Origin: Pseudanabaena mucicola FACHB-723
GTDB lineage: Bacteria; Cyanobacteriota; Cyanobacteriia; Pseudanabaenales; Pseudanabaenaceae
Length of the DNA: 53,498 nt
Direction of reading: 5' to 3'
NCBI RefSeq assembly: GCF_014696385.1
Contig: NZ_JACJQB010000025.1
Coordinates: 1 to 53,498 of the forward strand
Shown: positions 52,383 to 53,498 of the stretch, in pieces
Layout: the number at the start of each line of letters is the position of its first letter
How positions within the stretch are numbered: position 1 is the first letter of the stretch
Program-made: the position numbers and the translations under genes
Notes under the pieces: generated by a model
The model's database searches: none
The model's input: only the letters and a program-made list of their open reading frames with translations
What the model was told of the DNA's origin: nothing

Positions 52383-52707
52383 ACGAAAGAGCATTCCTTA
52401 ACATCGCTAACTTTTCAGGCAAAATGCGATAGTAAATCCAAGTGCCACGCCGATCTTTGGTGAGTAAACCTGCCTCATAGAGGACTTTGAGATGGTGACT
52501 AACGGTAGGCTGCGCTAATCCCAGAGTTTCCACTAATTCACAGGCACAAACTTCTTGACTAGGCTGAGCTGCAATCAAGCTCAAGATTTGTAAACGCGCA
52601 GGTTCCCCCAATACGCGAAAAATACTGGCTAAATAACTCGCATCGCTGGAGGTAAGACGACCTTCCAACAAGGGTGGACAACAGGTGATCAATTGATTTG
52701 AATTCAT
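52381..52707 (-). CDS. arsR: ArsR/SmtB family metalloregulator
   Basis: 108 residues from the ATG at 52707; the longer frame to 52917 runs through the divergent gene. Winged helix-turn-helix with EVCACELVETLGLAQPTVSHHLKVLYEAGLL: the CxC in the helix before recognition is the ArsR-type As(III) site (compare ELCVCDL). It would repress its own and the divergent efflux gene until arsenite or antimonite binds. The target gene next to it is broken, so its role may now be limited. Confidence 0.9.
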   Translation of the reverse strand: MNSNQLITCCPPLLEGRLTSSDASYLASIFRVLGEPARLQILSLIAAQPSQEVCACELVETLGLAQPTVSHHLKVLYEAGLLTKDRRGTWIYYRILPEKLAMLRNALS

Positions 52708-52742
52708 AAACTTATACTGCCATGAATCAAGCTGAAATAGCA

Positions 52743-52770
52743 AATATCGATTATCATAAATATTGATATT
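52743..52770. promoter_or_regulatory. Candidate ArsR operator
   Basis: AATATC (52743-52748) and GATATT (52765-52770) form an AT-rich inverted repeat, of the kind bound by ArsR/SmtB dimers, in the 82-bp region between the divergent arsR and acr3 genes. Confidence 0.45.
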
Positions 52771-52789
52771 AGCTGATATTGAGTAAATC

Positions 52790-53047
52790 ATGGCACATGT
52801 ACAGCCAATTAAGAAACTCTCCCTACTCGATCGCTTTTTGACGCTGTGGATTTTTTTGGCGATGGCGGTAGGTGTGGCGATCGGTGTACTTTTTCCTGCG
52901 GTTGATCGGGTAATCAATCAGTTTCAAATTGGCACTACGAATATTGCGATTGCGATCGGTTTAATTTTGATGATGTATCCACCCTTTGCGAAAGTACGTT
53001 ACGAAGAGTTAGGCGATGTCTTCCGCAATGGCAAAATTCTGGCTCTA
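52790..53047 (+). pseudogene. ACR3-type arsenite efflux gene, truncated by an IS630 element
   Basis: About 86 codons from the ATG at 52790: [23 protein letters not shown] then [31 protein letters not shown], the N-terminal part of the ACR3 arsenite permease (full length about 350-400 residues). The frame runs into the IS end and stops at 53054-53056. The first two or so helices remain, without the later catalytic Cys region, so the product cannot function. The rest should lie beyond the IS, outside the window. Confidence 0.88.
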
Positions 53048-53498
53048 AGTAGCTAAGCAAAATTAATTACATAAGTTGAACCAAAGTCTCGAAGAACTTT
53101 TTCAACATAAGAGACTAAACTTTCCCAAGATTCATATGCATTGAGTTCAATCCACTCATACTTCATGAAACGCCACAAAATTTCAATCAAGTTCAACTGG
53201 GGACTATAAGGGGGTAACTGGAAAATCTCAACTTGCTGGTTCTTCCACTGCTCTAATTTCTCTTGAATCAGTTGACTGGTATGAATAGAGGCTTTATCCA
53301 TAACAATCACTGTTGGCTTGGTAGATTGACGAGCAAAGTCATCGATACAAGCGAGAATGACTGCACTGGTGATACTGCGTTCAAAAACATAAGCAGATAA
53401 GTCATTGTTTCGATTCATCAAACCCACGACATTTAACCTCTTACTGCGTTGACTGGGTAAGCTTAAACCCGTCCCTTTCTCTTGCCAAGCATAGGGAA
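53046..53498. mobile_element. IS630-family insertion element, left end to window edge
   Basis: The element starts after a TA at 53046-53047 inside the ACR3 gene, consistent with the TA target preference of IS630. Its first bases (TAAGTAGCTAAGC when the TA is included) match the MITE-like ends at 15975 and 16079. The right end and its TA copy are outside the window. Confidence 0.75.
53053..53498 (-). CDS. IS630-family transposase, partial (5' end outside window)
   Basis: The frame runs open past the GTG at 53427 to the window edge: [25 protein letters not shown], then the GTG residue is just an internal Val. The rest shows [12 protein letters not shown] (second catalytic Asp), [21 protein letters not shown] (third catalytic Glu), the DDE signature of IS630. 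The first catalytic Asp would be upstream, outside the window. About 148 residues are visible. The stop codon is close to the IS end. Confidence 0.93.
   Translation of the reverse strand, partial: PYAWQEKGTGLSLPSQRSKRLNVVGLMNRNNDLSAYVFERSITSAVILACIDDFARQSTKPTVIVMDKASIHTSQLIQEKLEQWKNQQVEIFQLPPYSPQLNLIEILWRFMKYEWIELNAYESWESLVSYVEKVLRDFGSTYVINFA

Noticed and set aside
52708-52917. 70-residue N-terminal extension of arsR
   Set aside because: It is antisense to the divergent ACR3 gene and lacks conserved character.

Overview
The window is chromosomal DNA from a cyanobacterium. It carries a complete kaiABC circadian clock cluster, the photosystem II small-subunit genes psbI and psbM, a clpR-clpP3 pair, a GUN4 domain, a thylakoid-type FtsH and many copies of the HIP1 octamer GCGATCGC. 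Gene content and the hormogonium-polysaccharide (hps) type pseudopilin locus fit a filamentous or Pseudanabaena-like lineage; the genus is inference.

Layout. 1-3.7 kb: a lumenal pentapeptide-repeat protein, then kaiC, kaiB and kaiA on the minus strand. 3.8-10.1 kb: a three-gene operon divergent from kaiA, joined by 4-nt ATGA overlaps: a hybrid histidine kinase with degenerate receivers, a fusion of a urea-binding-protein-like domain with two PAS domains and an adenylate cyclase, and pheA. 10.1-16.8 kb: a membrane protein of unknown role, a Ser/Thr kinase with an ARC6/IMS-type tail, a small conserved protein, smpB, an ABC exporter overlapping psbI, a MITE-like element and a GAF protein. 16.8-21.3 kb: an orphan terminator (possible small RNA or attenuator), a metallo-beta-lactamase-fold protein, ftsH, an rps1-type gene and psbM. 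21.4-23.6 kb: a kinase-GUN4 fusion, inverted repeats and a decayed ribbon-helix-helix gene.

23.6-29.8 kb is a glycosylation block: a GT2 glycosyltransferase, a methyltransferase and a large membrane protein in one overlapping operon, facing a PMT-type mannosyltransferase and a JmjC-like cupin. 29.9-42.4 kb is an hps-type operon: a 2963-residue HpsA-like protein followed by four pseudopilins (HpsB-like, HpsC-like and two GspH/FimT-like paralogues). The block probably makes or exports a surface glycan or glycoprotein; this is inferred from families and position. 42.4-52.4 kb is mixed housekeeping and accessory DNA: an ABC-2 permease, menC, clpP3/clpR, DUF1838, DgkA, DUF2358, a NucS-like nuclease and DUF2214. 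52.4-53.5 kb is an arsenic locus: arsR and a divergent ACR3 arsenite-efflux gene broken after about 86 codons by an IS630-family element that runs off the window.

Two features stand out. The sensory adenylate-cyclase operon is tightly coupled and shares its upstream region with the clock genes. The end of the IS630 element matches the terminal repeats of a 105-bp palindromic element 37 kb away, which looks like a transposase and MITE pair. Several intergenic hairpins share one core sequence and form a small palindromic repeat family.
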